A stretch of DNA of 64,000 nucleotides from Candidatus Nanosynbacter sp. TM7-053 (lineage in GTDB: Bacteria > Patescibacteriota > Saccharimonadia > Saccharimonadales > Saccharimonadaceae), in NCBI RefSeq assembly GCF_022828375.1, contig NZ_JAJQJX010000001.1, forward strand, positions 1 to 64,000. The letters are read 5' to 3'. A program made the translations under genes and the position numbers. The first letter of the stretch is position 1, and each line of letters starts with the position of its first letter. The notes below the pieces were generated by a model, which ran no database searches, had not been told where the DNA came from, and saw only the letters and a list, made by a program, of their open reading frames with translations. This document shows, one piece after another, positions 34,801-43,723 of the stretch.

Positions 34801-35688
34801 GCGCGCACACCAAAGGGTCAAGCATTCATTACGGAAGTTGCTGGTTTGGTCGACGTTTGGGAAGATGGCAAGAAGTACATCGTTCAAATTACACCAGAAT
34901 CTGGCAAGGTTGAGCGATTGCCATTGGAGGGTCGAACTGTTGTAGTTAAGGCTGGCTCAAGCGTCAAGGCTGGCGATGTCTTGGCGACTGGCGAGAGCGA
35001 CACTCGTCCTTTGATCGCGCCATTTGACGGTGTGATTGAGTCGGCTGAGGATACTTTGGTGATCGCGGCAGAGGCTGCTTCGCCAACTCGCTATGAAATC
35101 CCAGGCAATATGCAGTTGGTCGTTAAGGCGAACGATGTCGTTGAAGCTGGTGATCGATTGACAGCTGGATCATTGAACTTGCACGATTTGATGCGACTTA
35201 AGGGTGTTGAGGCAACTCAGCGCTACATCATCAACGAAGTTCTGCGAATTTACGCCGCTCAGGGTCAGGACGTGGCTGACAAGCACTTGGAGATTATTGT
35301 TCGCCAAATGTTTAGTCGCGTGCAAATCGAAGATGCTGGTGATAGCGAATTTGTGACTGGCGACATCGTTTCTAAGGCCGCTGTGGTCAATGCGAATAAG
35401 CAATTGGCTGCTGAAGGTAAGAAATTGATTAGCTACACACAATTGCTACTCGGTATCACAAAGGTGTCAATCTGGAGCGACTCATGGCTATCAGCTGCAT
35501 CCTTCCAGGACACTACTCGCGTCTTGATTAACGCTGCTGTATCTGGTCGAGCCGACCACTTGCACGGTTTGAAGGAAAACGTCATCATCGGCCGCAAGAT
35601 TCCGGTAGGAACTGGCGCTGTCGAAGGAGGCGAAGAACTCGAAACACCGAGCGAGGACGAATTCGTCGAAGAAGAAGTCGCTGCTTAA
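31855..35688 (+). CDS. rpoC: RNA polymerase subunit beta'
   Basis: 1277 residues. The catalytic [12 protein letters not shown] motif binds the active-site Mg; other markers are [53 protein letters not shown], and the C-terminal region. The N-terminal zinc ribbon cysteines are not evident: [12 protein letters not shown] is followed by no further CxxC pairs, so this part seems shortened. AAGGAGG of the upstream gene end serves as ribosome-binding site. Acidic tail. Terminated at 35711-35738. Confidence 0.97.
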   Translation: [1277 protein letters not shown]

Positions 35689-35710
35689 TAAGTAGGCTTC
35701 GTAACTACAG

Positions 35711-35738
35711 GAACCGCCTCAATTCCGGGGCGGTTTTC
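35711..35738 (+). terminator. rpoBC terminator
   Basis: AACCGCCTC pairs with GGGGCGGTT around AATTCC, followed by TTCT. Confidence 0.85.
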
Positions 35739-35830
35739 TATTGATTATTTACAAGAAAGGTTGTATAATACGAGTACACTAAATGAAGGTGAAATGTTCA
35801 GCTTGATTGTTAAGAAATGGAGATTCGATT

Positions 35831-36805
35831 GTGAGCGAATTATTTATAACCAAGACTATGTCTGAAAAGGATTGGAGTCAAGTGTCAAAGCCAAATGCTT
35901 GGGACGATGTTGCTTGCGAGCGAATAACAGATAACGGTCTGGGCGTTTATATAGCCGATGCTCGTCAAGGAGATGTTAATGGGAAAGCTACGATAATCTT
36001 GCCTCAGTGGTCTGATGGTACGCTCCATAATCCATTGTCTCAGGAGCGAGCAAAAGCCACCGCAGCTATAGGGGGCGGTGTGGTAATATATGTAGATAAC
36101 CCAGGTGTTGAACCTGGTTTACCGAAGATGCCTGGGTATATTAAGCAAGCACTTTTGTCGGGGGATTTTAAGCCTGGCGCCATAAAACAGTGGGACGCTA
36201 TTGCTCAAGGATTGGATTATGTTGGTCTGGATTTTGATTCAGTTAGTCGCGTTCTGGGGGCGTCGCTTGGAGCTCACGTTGTGTCGGCTATGGTGCATAC
36301 CGCACCGGAAGAAGTTCATCTGGAGCGGATGGACTTATGGGAGACGGCTGGTCTTGATAAAGAGAATAATTTTTTACAGTTTGCTGCCAATTTTATGATG
36401 CACGGCGGTGACGGGTACGCGGATATATTGGAAAATAATCCCGAATGGGTTGCTTATTTAAGAAAAATTAATGGCGCAAAGGAGTTGGCTAAGATTGCGA
36501 TTCATCGAACGGCTGGACTGTTTTATTATCCGTGGGCTATTAATCGTCATGATATCGGAAATACGATTATCGAGGCTAAGAATAGAAAAAACCCAGCAAT
36601 TGACGGAGATACTGTTTTAACTGTCTTAAACGGCACAGAAAGCAAAGTCAGTCCAAGCGTATTTAACGATCGTTTAGCGTTGCGATTGGCGGAGAGCGAA
36701 CTTCGAGTTGTTAGACTGATGTCTGAAGGCGGCGTGCATGCGTCGCAGGATAATATCGGATGGTGGACTGAGGCGGAGCGATATTCTGAGTCTGAAGCTG
36801 CGTAG
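35831..36805 (+). CDS. Alpha/beta-hydrolase-like protein of unknown role
   Basis: 324 residues from a GTG at 35831 (TGGAG 8 nt upstream). GASLGAHVVSAMVHTAPEE has the nucleophile elbow G-x-S-x-G followed by a helix, as in alpha/beta hydrolases. GGGVVIYVDNPGVEPG may be the preceding strand and loop. A clear catalytic His is not evident; candidates lie near MSEGGVHAS. No signal peptide. TTGATT-17-TATAAT lies about 60 nt upstream, so it is transcribed alone. Confidence 0.6.
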   Translation: MSELFITKTMSEKDWSQVSKPNAWDDVACERITDNGLGVYIADARQGDVNGKATIILPQWSDGTLHNPLSQERAKATAAIGGGVVIYVDNPGVEPGLPKMPGYIKQALLSGDFKPGAIKQWDAIAQGLDYVGLDFDSVSRVLGASLGAHVVSAMVHTAPEEVHLERMDLWETAGLDKENNFLQFAANFMMHGGDGYADILENNPEWVAYLRKINGAKELAKIAIHRTAGLFYYPWAINRHDIGNTIIEAKNRKNPAIDGDTVLTVLNGTESKVSPSVFNDRLALRLAESELRVVRLMSEGGVHASQDNIGWWTEAERYSESEAA

Positions 36806-37028
36806 TTATTCTGTATTTTTGTAGACAAAATCCTTATATTCTGGGTAGATATTTGACGTCAAGTGTGTTATAATTCCTCTCAGAGTTTCCTCTTTTCGGA
36901 GTGCGCGGTGTTTTGAATGTGTACAGATCGCAATCTCGGCGGAAAAGGTATAGACACGGAGAGGAGTTGCTGAATCCAAACCGTAAGGCGAATTGCCATA
37001 ATTAGTAAATCAACCAAGGAGAAATTGG

Positions 37029-37442
37029 ATGCCAACAATCAACCAATTGGTGCGCAAACCGCGCCAAACGGCTAAGAAAAAGTCCAAGTCGCCAGCACTA
37101 GGTCGTATTCATAACGCCCTAAAAACGCGTTATTATGACCAGAATGCACCTCTTAAGCGTGGTGTTTGTGTGCGTGTGACGACTAAGACGCCAAAGAAAC
37201 CAAACTCAGCTTTGCGTAAAGTTGCTCGTGTTAAATTGAACAACGGCTATGAAGTTTGGGCGTACATCGGTGGTGAAGGTCACAACTTGCAGGAGCACGC
37301 TGTGGTCTTGATCCGCGGTGGTCGTGTGCCTGACCTTCCAGGTGTGCGCTATCACATCGTACGTGGTGCGCTTGACCTTCAGGGTGTTAACAACCGTAAG
37401 AAGGGTCGCTCTAAGTACGGTACAAAGAAAGGGGATAAATAA
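37029..37442 (+). CDS. rpsL: 30S ribosomal protein S12
   Basis: 137 residues: [53 protein letters not shown], and a basic C-terminus. The streptomycin-site [10 protein letters not shown] is wild type. A leader of about 150 nt separates a TATAAT near 36870 from the ATG; it holds an 18-codon upstream frame (36917-36973) without a ribosome-binding site. First gene of a shortened str operon. Confidence 0.97.
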   Translation: MPTINQLVRKPRQTAKKKSKSPALGRIHNALKTRYYDQNAPLKRGVCVRVTTKTPKKPNSALRKVARVKLNNGYEVWAYIGGEGHNLQEHAVVLIRGGRVPDLPGVRYHIVRGALDLQGVNNRKKGRSKYGTKKGDK

Positions 37443-37444
37443 TC

Positions 37445-37924
37445 ATGCCTCGTAAAGTTACCAAGAAATTGCAGCGTGAACTTAAGCCTGATCGCCGATA
37501 CCAAAGCGTACTAGTTCAGCGCTTGATCAACAAGTCAATGCTAGACGGTAAGAAATTGGCGGCTGAGCGTGCTGTTTACGCAGCCCTAGAAACTGCTGCT
37601 AAGAAATTGGATTCTGAAGATCCATTGGCAGTGTTTGAAAAAGCATTGAAGAACGTTAGCCCAAGCTTTGAGGTTAAATCTCGCCGCGTTGGTGGTGCTA
37701 ACTATCAGATTCCATTCCCAGTTCAGGGACATCGACAATTGCACTATGCGTTTAGCTGGCTAGTCCAAGCAGCTCGCGCTCGCAACGGAATGCCATATTC
37801 ACAGCGATTGGCGTTGGAAATTGTTGACGCTTACAATGAAGCTGGTGCTGCCTTCAAGAAGAAGGAAGACACCCACAAGATGGCTGAAGCTAACCGCGCC
37901 TTTGCGCACTTTGCTCGCGGCTAA
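37445..37924 (+). CDS. rpsG: 30S ribosomal protein S7
   Basis: 159 residues: PRKVTKKLQRELKPDRRY, LINKSMLDGKKLAAERAVYA, NVSPSFEVKSRRVGGANYQI, and a C-terminal AHFARG. Binds 16S rRNA 3' domain. Two nt after rpsL; followed by a terminator rather than fusA. Confidence 0.97.
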   Translation: MPRKVTKKLQRELKPDRRYQSVLVQRLINKSMLDGKKLAAERAVYAALETAAKKLDSEDPLAVFEKALKNVSPSFEVKSRRVGGANYQIPFPVQGHRQLHYAFSWLVQAARARNGMPYSQRLALEIVDAYNEAGAAFKKKEDTHKMAEANRAFAHFARG

Positions 37925-37947
37925 TCATTGCCTGAAAGCAAAATCAG

Positions 37948-37975
37948 AAAATCGCTCTAAACGGGGCGATTTTTT
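37948..37975 (+). terminator. Terminator after rpsG
   Basis: AAAATCGCTCT and ACGGGGCGATTTTTT form the stem and T run. It sits just before the promoter of yajQ (TATAAT near 37979). Confidence 0.85.
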
Positions 37976-38003
37976 GGTATAATAGAAAAAATTAGGAGGG
38001 AAG

Positions 38004-38498
38004 ATGGCGAGTTTTTCGTTTGATATTGTGTCAGAAATTGACAAGGCTGAGATGAATAATGTTTTCATGCAGGCTGAAAAAGAAATTCAAGGGCGTTATG
38101 ATTTTAAGGGGACGAGCGCGGCAATTGATTGGCTGGATGATAAAAAGGGTCTGAAAATTACCGGCGACAATGATTGGCAAGTTGACGCTGTGTTGGACAT
38201 TGTGCGCAAGAAATTGGCGGGGCGCGGTCAATCAAGTAAAGTTCTGGATTTATCAAAAGAGAAAGTTGTTTCGAACCTGAAAACGACTTGGGAGATTCCG
38301 TTCAAGCAAGGCCTCGATCAGCCGACGGCGAAGCAAATTGCCGCTGATATTCGTGCTAATGCGCCGAAAGCTAAGCCGCAAATTCAGGGCGACCTCGTTC
38401 GTGTTACTTCTGCGTCGAAGGATGAACTGCAGAAAGTTATTAGTTTATTGCGAGAAAGTGATTATGACACACCTTTGCAATTTGTAAATTATCGTTAG
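38004..38498 (+). CDS. YajQ-family nucleotide-binding protein
   Basis: 164 residues. FSFDIVSEIDKAEMNN, QGRYDFKGTSAAIDW, KQGLDQPTAKQIAADIR and the end LQFVNYR are typical of YajQ (DUF520). The family binds nucleotides (cyclic-di-GMP in some species). AGGAGG precedes the ATG. Followed by the protease gene after 12 nt. Confidence 0.92.
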   Translation: MASFSFDIVSEIDKAEMNNVFMQAEKEIQGRYDFKGTSAAIDWLDDKKGLKITGDNDWQVDAVLDIVRKKLAGRGQSSKVLDLSKEKVVSNLKTTWEIPFKQGLDQPTAKQIAADIRANAPKAKPQIQGDLVRVTSASKDELQKVISLLRESDYDTPLQFVNYR

Positions 38499-38510
38499 GA
38501 TTGGAGCAGT

Positions 38511-40988
38511 ATGAATCAGAAGTCAATGAAGAAATTAAAAATTGTAGCCATCGTTCTGGGTGTGGTTTTCTTGATCTCCGTTATAGTTGGGCTGATTGTC
38601 GTTAATAATAACCGCTCTTCCGGAGTTAGTAAAACCGCAAAAAAGAAGATCCAGAAGATTTTTGCCGAAGAAGATGCTAAGAACTTGCAAAAAGTCGTTT
38701 CCAAATATGGCTATTCAATTCGATACGACAAGAGTATTTTTACTGGCGAAGGTCACGTCTTAAATAAAGACTCTAATGAGAAACAGTATAGCGCCACCAC
38801 GTATGCTGATGACGAGCTGAAAGAGAGTCGTGCTTATGCGATTTTGCGATTGTATTTCAGAAAAGGTTCAGAAAAGCCGAAGGAGGAAGAAGAGAAGTTT
38901 TCATTTAGGAAGATTATGCCGGACTTCTCAATCGTAACTTCGCGCAAAAAAGCTTATTTTGATCGCTCAACGATGCCCGAGGAATACAAGGACACGAAGA
39001 AATATTCAGATTTGGACTTAATGCTTCAGGGCGATATCAACAAGCAGAAAAAGGATAATCCGAACTTAAAATATCACACCAGCGATGCGACGATTTCTGG
39101 ACGTAAGTTTAAGAAGATGATCGTTGATTACGGAAGCACTATTGACGGCAAGTGGCAGAAAACTGGCGAAAAAATAACTTATTTGACAATTCAGAACGGC
39201 AGACCGTACTGGATGACGATTTTTGCATTGAGCAAGAATTCGTACACGCAGCCATATATTGACCAGCTGGAGGCGCTGGTTGCTAAGGTAACTTTCCAGA
39301 ATCCAGACAGTAGCTACTTGGTTAGGGCTGATGGCAATAGTGAGGCGCAAGTGGCTTCCGCTACGATAGCTAAGACCGAAACTAAGGCGGAAAATTTCTC
39401 AGAAGATAAAGACACTACAAATACTTTGGATGAACTAGACGAAGATTCCGTTATTAAAGTGGTGGCAAGGAATCAAATTGCTACTGTCCGCGTGGGAACA
39501 TATCGTTGTGCTGATATGATTTATACGGCACAGAATGGTGCGAGTATGCAGCTGAATGGCTTATGTACGGGCGGAATTGGTAGTGGATCGATTGTTTCTG
39601 ATGATGGCTACATTGCTACAAATGGACATGTGACTGAAGTTTCGAACCAAAGTATGATCATGGGTATCAATACTCAAGAGAACATGAATAAATATATAAA
39701 GTTTGTGGTAGATGCGGGCTACGTGACTCGAGAGACGCTTCGTGATTTGGCAAATAAGGCTGATGGCGGCGATCAGAGTGCGCAAGCGGCAATTCTCGGT
39801 CTTATCAACCAAGTTCCTGCCGATAATATACGTTCGCAAAACGATCGATATGACTATGTCATTCAGACCTCAAGCGAACCTATTGCGCGCGAAGATGACG
39901 GTTCGGGCAATCTTAAGTGGAAAAAGACGAAGACTAACATTTCAGCCAAGAAAATTGACGCGGAAGTTGATTTGAAGGGTCATGGCATGGATCTGAATAG
40001 CGACAAAAGTGACGTGGCGATTCTGAAGGTCGAAGGGCGATTTCCAGCGGTGGAATTGGGTGATAGCTCTAAGGTTTCTAGAGGCGATCGGGTGACAGCG
40101 ATTGGTTATCCAGCGATTGTCGACGACGGCGTAAATACGAAGAAGAGTAAGACTGTGCCAACCGTTACTCAGGGAGATGTTTCTGGTTCGGGCAGTGACG
40201 CGGGTGGTCATAAGCTGTTTTCAATGAGTGCGCAAATTGCGGCGGGTAACAGTGGTGGTCCAGCGTTCGATGAGGATGGCAAGCAGATTGGACTGAACAC
40301 TTACGGCGGTTCATCCTGTGCGGATAGGAGCGAGCACAACAATTCTTGCTTTGGAGAGGGAATATTCCGTGATATCGCTGATCTGAAAACTATGGCGAAG
40401 AAAAATAATGTTGCGTTATCGGCGAACGGCGAATTGACTAAGCTCTGGAAAGATGGCTTGGAGAGTTTTTCTCAAGGTAAATATTCTCAGGCAAAAGCTA
40501 AATTTGAGCAATTGGATAAAAAATACCCCGACAATTATTTGGTGGCGAAGATGATCGAAGTTTCATCCAATACTCCAGACGACTCTACGGAAAACGAGGT
40601 ATCTAGCGCAGAAGCTGGAGCGAGCGAATCAGAAAATAACACCACGGTTATAATCGTGGTTGTGGTGATTCTCTCAACGGGGGCATTATTCTTGACAGTG
40701 TCAATTATCGCAATTGCAGTTTCTGTCAGTAATCGACGTAAGATGAATGCTTATCCATATCCTGTCGCTGGACAATTCCCGCAGCAGCCTCAATATCCAC
40801 AGCAGCCATATCAACAACCAATTCCGCCGCAACAACAATATCCGCAACAAAATTACTATCCGCAGCAGCCTGGTCAATATCCACCAGCGTACGCGCAGCC
40901 GCCTATGCAACAGCCTCCAGCTAACTATCCGCCTGCAGTGCCAGATCAGAGCGACAACGAGTCTAAAAATCCTCCGGCTCAGAGCTAG
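38511..40988 (+). CDS. Membrane-anchored trypsin-like serine protease (HtrA-like)
   Basis: 825 residues. An N-terminal signal anchor (about 8-31) is followed by a ~270-residue unrecognised domain. The trypsin-like catalytic domain has triad candidates His373 (IATNGHVTEV), Asp501 (NSDKSDVAILKVEG) and Ser581 (AAGNSGGPAFDEDG). No PDZ domain is evident; a short TPR-like helix pair (FSQGKYSQAKAKFEQL) lies before a second transmembrane helix (about 705-730). The last ~75 residues are a Pro/Gln/Tyr-rich tail (QPQYPQQPYQQP), likely on the other side of the membrane. It may cut surface or host proteins; role inferred. Confidence 0.85.
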   Translation: MNQKSMKKLKIVAIVLGVVFLISVIVGLIVVNNNRSSGVSKTAKKKIQKIFAEEDAKNLQKVVSKYGYSIRYDKSIFTGEGHVLNKDSNEKQYSATTYADDELKESRAYAILRLYFRKGSEKPKEEEEKFSFRKIMPDFSIVTSRKKAYFDRSTMPEEYKDTKKYSDLDLMLQGDINKQKKDNPNLKYHTSDATISGRKFKKMIVDYGSTIDGKWQKTGEKITYLTIQNGRPYWMTIFALSKNSYTQPYIDQLEALVAKVTFQNPDSSYLVRADGNSEAQVASATIAKTETKAENFSEDKDTTNTLDELDEDSVIKVVARNQIATVRVGTYRCADMIYTAQNGASMQLNGLCTGGIGSGSIVSDDGYIATNGHVTEVSNQSMIMGINTQENMNKYIKFVVDAGYVTRETLRDLANKADGGDQSAQAAILGLINQVPADNIRSQNDRYDYVIQTSSEPIAREDDGSGNLKWKKTKTNISAKKIDAEVDLKGHGMDLNSDKSDVAILKVEGRFPAVELGDSSKVSRGDRVTAIGYPAIVDDGVNTKKSKTVPTVTQGDVSGSGSDAGGHKLFSMSAQIAAGNSGGPAFDEDGKQIGLNTYGGSSCADRSEHNNSCFGEGIFRDIADLKTMAKKNNVALSANGELTKLWKDGLESFSQGKYSQAKAKFEQLDKKYPDNYLVAKMIEVSSNTPDDSTENEVSSAEAGASESENNTTVIIVVVVILSTGALFLTVSIIAIAVSVSNRRKMNAYPYPVAGQFPQQPQYPQQPYQQPIPPQQQYPQQNYYPQQPGQYPPAYAQPPMQQPPANYPPAVPDQSDNESKNPPAQS

Positions 40989-41092
40989 TCAAAAACATAG
41001 ATAACTGATATAATAAAACGCAAGAGTAGTTTTTTGGTGCCAAAAAATTGACCAAAAATCTCGGCAAATTAACGTAATATAAAGGAAAATTT

Positions 41093-43183
41093 ATGGCAGA
41101 GACGCATGTTCCGCTAAAGAATTTTAGAAATATTGGTATTATTGCCCATATTGACGCCGGTAAAACGACGACAACTGAGGGTATTTTGTACCGCACTGGC
41201 TTGACACATAAGATTGGTGTGGTTCGTGGTGAAGGTGACGGTGCTACTACCGACTGGATGGCACAGGAGAAAGAACGTGGTATTACTATTACGTCAGCTG
41301 CTGTGACTTGTTTCTGGAAAGATCACAAGATTAACATTATCGACACCCCAGGGCATATTGACTTTACCGCTGAGGTTGAGCGTAGTTTGCGCGTGCTTGA
41401 CGGTGCGGTTACAGTCTTTGACGGTAAGATGGGCGTTGAGGCTCAGTCTGAAACTGTTTGGCGCCAGGCTAATAAGTACGGCGTACCACGTATTTGTTTC
41501 GTTAACAAGATCAACCAGACTGGTGGTGACTTCTATAAGTCTCTAGAGTCAATTCACAACCGCTTGAGTAAGCAGGCTTTCCCAGTTCACTTGCCAATTG
41601 GTTTTGAAAAGACTATCCACGGTGTTGTCGACTTGATTGACATGAAGGCTTACACCTACGACGACTACACAGACCACGAGTTGAAGGTTGGTGATATTCC
41701 AGCTGATATGCTTGAAAAAGCTAAGAACGCACGTTCTCTGTTGGTTGAAAACGCTGTTGAAGCTGACGACGAACTTACTATGAAGTTCTTGGAGCAGGGC
41801 GAGGACGCTATTACCGTTGATGAGCTAAAAATGGCTCTACGCAAGCGCGTTTTGGCTGGTGACTTTTACCTAGTTACTGGTGGTGACGGTCGCGGCGTGA
41901 TCGTTGAGAAGTTGCTTGACTTGATGGTTGACTTCTTGCCAAGCCCTCTAGACGTTGATGAAATTTGGGGTAAAAATCCAAAGACTGGCGACGAAGTTAG
42001 CCGCAAGCCATCAGATAAAGAGCCTTTGTCTGCTTTGGCGTTTAAGATTGCTGCCGACCCATTTGTTGGTAAATTGATCTTCGTTCGTGTCTATTCTGGT
42101 GTTCTGAACTCAGGAAGCTACGTACTTAACACGACAACTGGTGAAAAAGAGCGAATTGGACGAATTGTTCGTATGTTTGCTGACAAGCGTGAAGAAATTA
42201 GCAAGGTTGAAGCTGGTGACATCGCCGCTGTGGTTGGTCTGAAATCTACTGCAACTGGTAACACGTTGTCTGACGTAGCTCATCCAATTGCTCTTGAGTC
42301 AATTGAATTCCCAGAGCCACCTGTATCAATCGCGGTTGAGCCAAAATCAAAGGCTGACCAGGAAAAAATGGCGTTGGCGTTGCAGCGCTTGGCTGAAGAA
42401 GACCCAACTTTCCGAATTCACACAGACGAAGAAACAGGTCAGACAATTATGTCAGGAATGGGCGAATTGCACCTGGATATTCTTATTGATCGTATGAAGC
42501 GTGAATTTAAGGTTGAAGCCAACATTGGTGAGCCTCAGGTTGCCTTCCGCGAAAGCATCAAGGGTCGTTCTGAAGTTCAAGGTAAGCATGCCAAGCAGTC
42601 TGGTGGTCGCGGTCAATATGGTGACGTTTGGGTTCGATTTGAGCCGAATGAGACTGGTAAGGGCTTTGAATTCGTTGATGAAATTAAGGGTGGTGTGGTT
42701 CCTCAGGAATATCGCCCAGCCGTAATGAAGGGTATTCGCGAAACATTGGAAGGCGGTGTTATTGCTGGCTATCCAGTTGTTGACGTTAAGGCTACACTTT
42801 ACGATGGTTCATACCACGATGTCGACTCCTCAGAATTGGCGTTCTCATTGGCAGGTTCGATAGCTGCTCGTGAAGGTATTAAGCAAGCTAACCCAATCTT
42901 GCTTGAGCCAGTTATGAAGGTTGAAGTTACTACACCAGAAGACTTCATGGGTGACATCATCGGCGACCTTAACTCACGTCGCGGACGTATCGACGCTATG
43001 GAAGACTTGATGGGTGGCGCTAAGTTGATTAAGGCGTTTGTGCCATTAGCAAATATGTTCGGCTACACATCGGACATTCGCTCAATGTCTCAGGGTCGCG
43101 CCGCTTCAACGATGGAATTGGCTCAATACGAGGAAGTTCCACCAAACGTCGCGCAAGAGATTATCGAAAAGCGTAATAAATAA
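41093..43183 (+). CDS. fusA: Elongation factor G
   Basis: 696 residues. GTP-binding motifs [43 protein letters not shown]; domain [18 protein letters not shown]-terminal LNSRRGRI. Canonical NKxD is NKIN here. Own promoter (TATAAT near 41011) and a leader with TTTTTTGG-TG-CCAAAAAA hairpin (41031-41048). Separated from rpsG by yajQ and a protease gene. Confidence 0.97.
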   Translation: MAETHVPLKNFRNIGIIAHIDAGKTTTTEGILYRTGLTHKIGVVRGEGDGATTDWMAQEKERGITITSAAVTCFWKDHKINIIDTPGHIDFTAEVERSLRVLDGAVTVFDGKMGVEAQSETVWRQANKYGVPRICFVNKINQTGGDFYKSLESIHNRLSKQAFPVHLPIGFEKTIHGVVDLIDMKAYTYDDYTDHELKVGDIPADMLEKAKNARSLLVENAVEADDELTMKFLEQGEDAITVDELKMALRKRVLAGDFYLVTGGDGRGVIVEKLLDLMVDFLPSPLDVDEIWGKNPKTGDEVSRKPSDKEPLSALAFKIAADPFVGKLIFVRVYSGVLNSGSYVLNTTTGEKERIGRIVRMFADKREEISKVEAGDIAAVVGLKSTATGNTLSDVAHPIALESIEFPEPPVSIAVEPKSKADQEKMALALQRLAEEDPTFRIHTDEETGQTIMSGMGELHLDILIDRMKREFKVEANIGEPQVAFRESIKGRSEVQGKHAKQSGGRGQYGDVWVRFEPNETGKGFEFVDEIKGGVVPQEYRPAVMKGIRETLEGGVIAGYPVVDVKATLYDGSYHDVDSSELAFSLAGSIAAREGIKQANPILLEPVMKVEVTTPEDFMGDIIGDLNSRRGRIDAMEDLMGGAKLIKAFVPLANMFGYTSDIRSMSQGRAASTMELAQYEEVPPNVAQEIIEKRNK

Positions 43184-43195
43184 TCTCTACTTCAT

Positions 43196-43228
43196 AAAAA
43201 ATCCTCGGAGCGAATCCGGGGATTTTTG
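43196..43228 (+). terminator. fusA terminator
   Basis: AAAAATCCTCGGA pairs with TCCGGGGATTTTT around GCGAA. Confidence 0.88.
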
Positions 43229-43246
43229 TTTGGATAACTTTCGGGT

Positions 43247-43723
43247 CTATAAGTTTGGAATTGTTAGGTTTCGTTTGGCGAGTTCTTCTTTGATTCGTTT
43301 GGCTAATTTCCGCGCTTTTGTCGCCTGAATGCTATCTGTGCCATATCTGTTTTCAATATCTTCCAGTCGTTGGTTTGTAGTTATCGGCTTGCCATCTGGA
43401 CTTGTCGTCATATCTGCTATATTCAAGATTAGTAGCTCATCCGTCCAGTTTTCTATGTCTGGGTTTCCGTGATCAAATACAGCCTCAGCCCAATCAAAGC
43501 CGGATAATTCCAATATCCTGCCGCCTTCATGTTCATGATCTGTCTGATTTTCAACAAAAGCGTAGGCAAAGTCGTGCACCAGTCCCATTAAAAATAAGCC
43601 GCGCGCCGTGTCTTCTTCCATATTGAAGACTTCGCGAGCCAGATTGTAAGATTTGTACGCCACTCCGCGCATATGAAATAATCGCGAGTCTGACAATCCA
43701 ATGAATTTTGGGCTATTTTTCAT
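43247..43723 (-). CDS. HD-domain hydrolase
   Basis: 158 residues. FHMRGVAYKSYNLAR provides the first His, LMGLVHDFAYAF the HD dyad, and LILNIADMTTSPDG the later Asp, forming the H...HD...D pattern of metal-dependent phosphohydrolases. The start overlaps the end of the ThrE-type gene as ATGA, so the two are co-transcribed. Substrate unknown. Confidence 0.82.
   Translation of the reverse strand: MKNSPKFIGLSDSRLFHMRGVAYKSYNLAREVFNMEEDTARGLFLMGLVHDFAYAFVENQTDHEHEGGRILELSGFDWAEAVFDHGNPDIENWTDELLILNIADMTTSPDGKPITTNQRLEDIENRYGTDSIQATKARKLAKRIKEELAKRNLTIPNL

Noticed and set aside
36855..36875. CAAGTGTG-T-TATAAT upstream of rpsL, resembling the cassette operator
   Set aside because: The -35 element is not 17 nt upstream and the left half ACAC is missing, so I treat the likeness as chance or at most a remnant.
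36917..36973. 18-codon frame in the rpsL leader
   Set aside because: No ribosome-binding site and no amino-acid bias; similar short frames in the tuf and rpoB leaders also lack support.
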